Shown here piece by piece: positions 5,011 to 6,694 of a DNA stretch of 6,694 bases. The DNA is from Opitutia bacterium. Lineage in GTDB: Bacteria > Verrucomicrobiota > Verrucomicrobiae > Opitutales > UBA953. The position numbers and the translations under genes were made by a program. Below the pieces are notes generated by a model that was not told where the DNA came from, made no database searches, and saw only the letters and a program-made list of their open reading frames with translations. The DNA lies in the NCBI GenBank assembly GCA_947488485.1, contig CANKZO010000122.1:1-6694 (forward strand). The letters are read 5' to 3'. Within the stretch, counting starts at the first letter, position 1. The number at the start of each line of letters is the position of its first letter.

Positions 5011-6694
5011 ATGCGCAAGCCCCTCGCGAAGCTCTCCAAGGCTGTCCTGATGACCGCCGCCGCCCTGATCACGTGCGCCCCGCCGGCCGTTAAGGCGGCC
5101 ACTTATCAGTGGGATGTCAATGGTTCTGCTGCGGGACTGGGAGGTACCGGTACTTGGACGACTGGAGCGGCGTTTTGGGATCTTCTTGGGGCTGGTGGAG
5201 ATGCTGGTGCTGATTCGACGGTGGCTTTAGTTCCCAATCAGTCTACCAATACTTTGCAGTTTGGCGGCAACTCGTCTGGTACGGTCAGTTTGGGTGGGGC
5301 TAGTTCCGCTTTGGGGCTAATTTTTTCCGGCGTTGATGGGAATGTTATCTCCACGACCTCAAACGCAGCCTACACACTTACTGTAGGAACTGGTGGCATT
5401 GTTGCTACTAACAGTGCTTCCATCAGCGGCAGCGCAAACTTGATTGCGAGTGGATCTCAGAATTGGTCTGTTTCTCAAGGAAAGACGTTGGTTGTTTCTG
5501 CAAACATTTCTAGCGGTGGTTTCACAAAGGTCGGTTCTGGAATTCTAGATCTTCAAGCTGCGAATACGACAACGGGCACCTTCACGTTATCTGATGGTAC
5601 ATTAAAGTTATCCAATTTTAGTGCGCTTCAGAATGCGACGTTAACCCTTCTTGCGGGAAGTACGGGGCAGCTTTCCTTTGCTTCTACTGCTGGGGTTTAT
5701 AACATTGGTAACATTGCGGCTGTAGTTGGCGCAGATTTTTCGTCGGCCGCTGTCAGCGTCGGATCGAGAAATGGCACGGCTTTAGTAAGCGGAATTATTT
5801 CTGGTTCGGGTGCTCTGAGCAAAGTTGGCACCGGGACTTGGACTTTGTCTGGATCCAATAACTTCAGCGGGAGTCTTTCCATTAATTCCGGAGTATTGGA
5901 GAGCAAAAACTCGCAGGCGCTGGGCACGACGGCCGGCACCACCACGGTGGCCGCGGCCGGCCAGCTCAAGCTTGTCTCGCCGATCTCGATCAGCTACGAC
6001 CGGACGCTCAACGCCCAGCGGTCGTACTCGCTGGACATGGCTGAGCGGATCACGCTCACCGCGGGATTGTCGACCGCGACGAACGTCCACCTGTGGAGCA
6101 ACACCGGCGTGAGCCGGATTTCAGATACCTTGACGTTGGTCGGTGCCGCCGGCACGCGCGTCAACCTCCAGGTTGATGGCAGCGACACCATCACCGGCGT
6201 CGCCTCGGCTTCCCGCCTCTATCTCGGGGCGGTAAACGTGAACGTCGGCGCCCAGACCTCGGTCGGCACGGGCACGGCGATCTCGGGCTCCGGCGCCGAC
6301 CTCTACCTCAACCTCACCTCGACCGGCTTCAAACGTGCTGGAGGGCTGTACGTATCGGGCGACATGAACCTCGGTGCGGGCAAGCTGACGCTCGACGGAG
6401 GGGGCTCTGTTTGCTTGCTGGGCAACAATAGCGGTACCACTGGCGCTATGACGGTCACGAGTGGTTGGTTGTATGCTGCCACTCCGACGGCGCTCGGCAG
6501 CAACCACGATGTAACGCTGGGGTCCTTCGGAGGAATCCGCGTGTATCACGATGTCGACCTCGGTTCGGGCAGGCTGACGATGAACAACGCCACGATCGAA
6601 TCAACCGGGCGCGTCGCTAACGATGGCTCAGGCCGCGCGGTCGTCCCCTTCGACGGCGACCTGAACCCGACTGACCTGGTCGGCCGCGGCACGA
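5011..6694 (+). CDS. Secreted protein with autotransporter-associated beta-strand repeats, 3' truncated by the window
   Basis: The frame is open from ATG at 5011 to the window end (561 complete codons, no stop). Residues 1-30 form a Sec signal peptide: MRKPLAKLSK, a hydrophobic core, then AVKAA with cleavage near TYQW. The mature start, TYQWDVNG...GTGTWT, is the usual opening of large Verrucomicrobia proteins with autotransporter-associated beta-strand repeats (PATR type). Repeat-like units are seen at about residues 169-200 (FTKVGSGILDLQ) and 263-298 (ALSKVGTGTWTLSGSNNFSG). The rest is Gly/Ser/Thr-rich alternating sequence expected for a beta-helix. It is probably exported and surface-attached; no barrel or sorting signal is visible because the C-terminus is missing. 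No clear ribosome-binding site precedes the ATG, but the signal peptide supports this start. Base composition changes sharply near residue 300. Confidence 0.92.
   Translation, partial: MRKPLAKLSKAVLMTAAALITCAPPAVKAATYQWDVNGSAAGLGGTGTWTTGAAFWDLLGAGGDAGADSTVALVPNQSTNTLQFGGNSSGTVSLGGASSALGLIFSGVDGNVISTTSNAAYTLTVGTGGIVATNSASISGSANLIASGSQNWSVSQGKTLVVSANISSGGFTKVGSGILDLQAANTTTGTFTLSDGTLKLSNFSALQNATLTLLAGSTGQLSFASTAGVYNIGNIAAVVGADFSSAAVSVGSRNGTALVSGIISGSGALSKVGTGTWTLSGSNNFSGSLSINSGVLESKNSQALGTTAGTTTVAAAGQLKLVSPISISYDRTLNAQRSYSLDMAERITLTAGLSTATNVHLWSNTGVSRISDTLTLVGAAGTRVNLQVDGSDTITGVASASRLYLGAVNVNVGAQTSVGTGTAISGSGADLYLNLTSTGFKRAGGLYVSGDMNLGAGKLTLDGGGSVCLLGNNSGTTGAMTVTSGWLYAATPTALGSNHDVTLGSFGGIRVYHDVDLGSGRLTMNNATIESTGRVANDGSGRAVVPFDGDLNPTDLVGRGT
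5104..5912 (+). other. Low-GC passenger block inside the secreted-protein gene
   Basis: Codons here often end in T or A (ggt, gct, tct, aat, tta), unlike the signal-peptide segment before it and the sequence after ~5912, where ggc, gcc, ctc and acc dominate. As hand counts, 5581-5640 has 23 G+C in 60 bases, while 6241-6300 has 46 in 60. The frame is continuous across both borders. Confidence 0.75.

Overview
The window looks like a chromosomal piece of a GC-rich verrucomicrobial bacterium, probably near the Opitutales/Opitutaceae. This rests on three family-level signatures: a PVC-type large protein with a beta-propeller, HEAT-like repeats and a C-terminal CxxCH cytochrome c domain; an autotransporter with HAF repeats; and a secreted protein with autotransporter-associated beta-strand repeats. 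Genus level cannot be judged from the sequence alone.

Layout. Positions 1-2102 (+) hold the 3' part of the PVC-type cytochrome protein, whose start lies outside the window. Positions 2103-2627 are a non-coding gap between two convergent genes, packed with palindromes. Positions 2628-4565 (-) hold a complete 645-residue autotransporter with seven HAF repeats and a C-terminal beta-barrel. Positions 4566-5010 are an AT-rich divergent promoter region with several perfect inverted repeats. From 5011 (+) to the window end runs a second large secreted protein with beta-strand repeats; it has no stop within the window.

The most unusual region is the convergent gap. I read seven elements there, each made of GGTAG or GGCAG followed directly by a 9-bp stem with a 3-4 nt loop. 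Stem sequences differ between copies while pairing is largely kept. This is the architecture of REP elements, which carry a 5' GTAG-type tetranucleotide next to an imperfect palindrome. The cluster lies inside a larger mirror: a 39-nt inverted repeat (33/39 identical) starts exactly 20 nt after each of the two stop codons, and each 20-nt spacer contains a hairpin of its own.

The second notable point is the mosaic composition of the 5011 gene. The signal-peptide segment is GC-rich, the first ~270 residues of the mature protein are written in much lower-GC codons, and the sequence returns to GC-rich codons near 5912 with the frame unbroken. This suggests passenger-domain replacement.

The two surface or secreted proteins share a divergent control region and probably both act at the cell envelope. 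The cytochrome protein is probably periplasmic. Nothing in the sequence shows that the three genes form one pathway.
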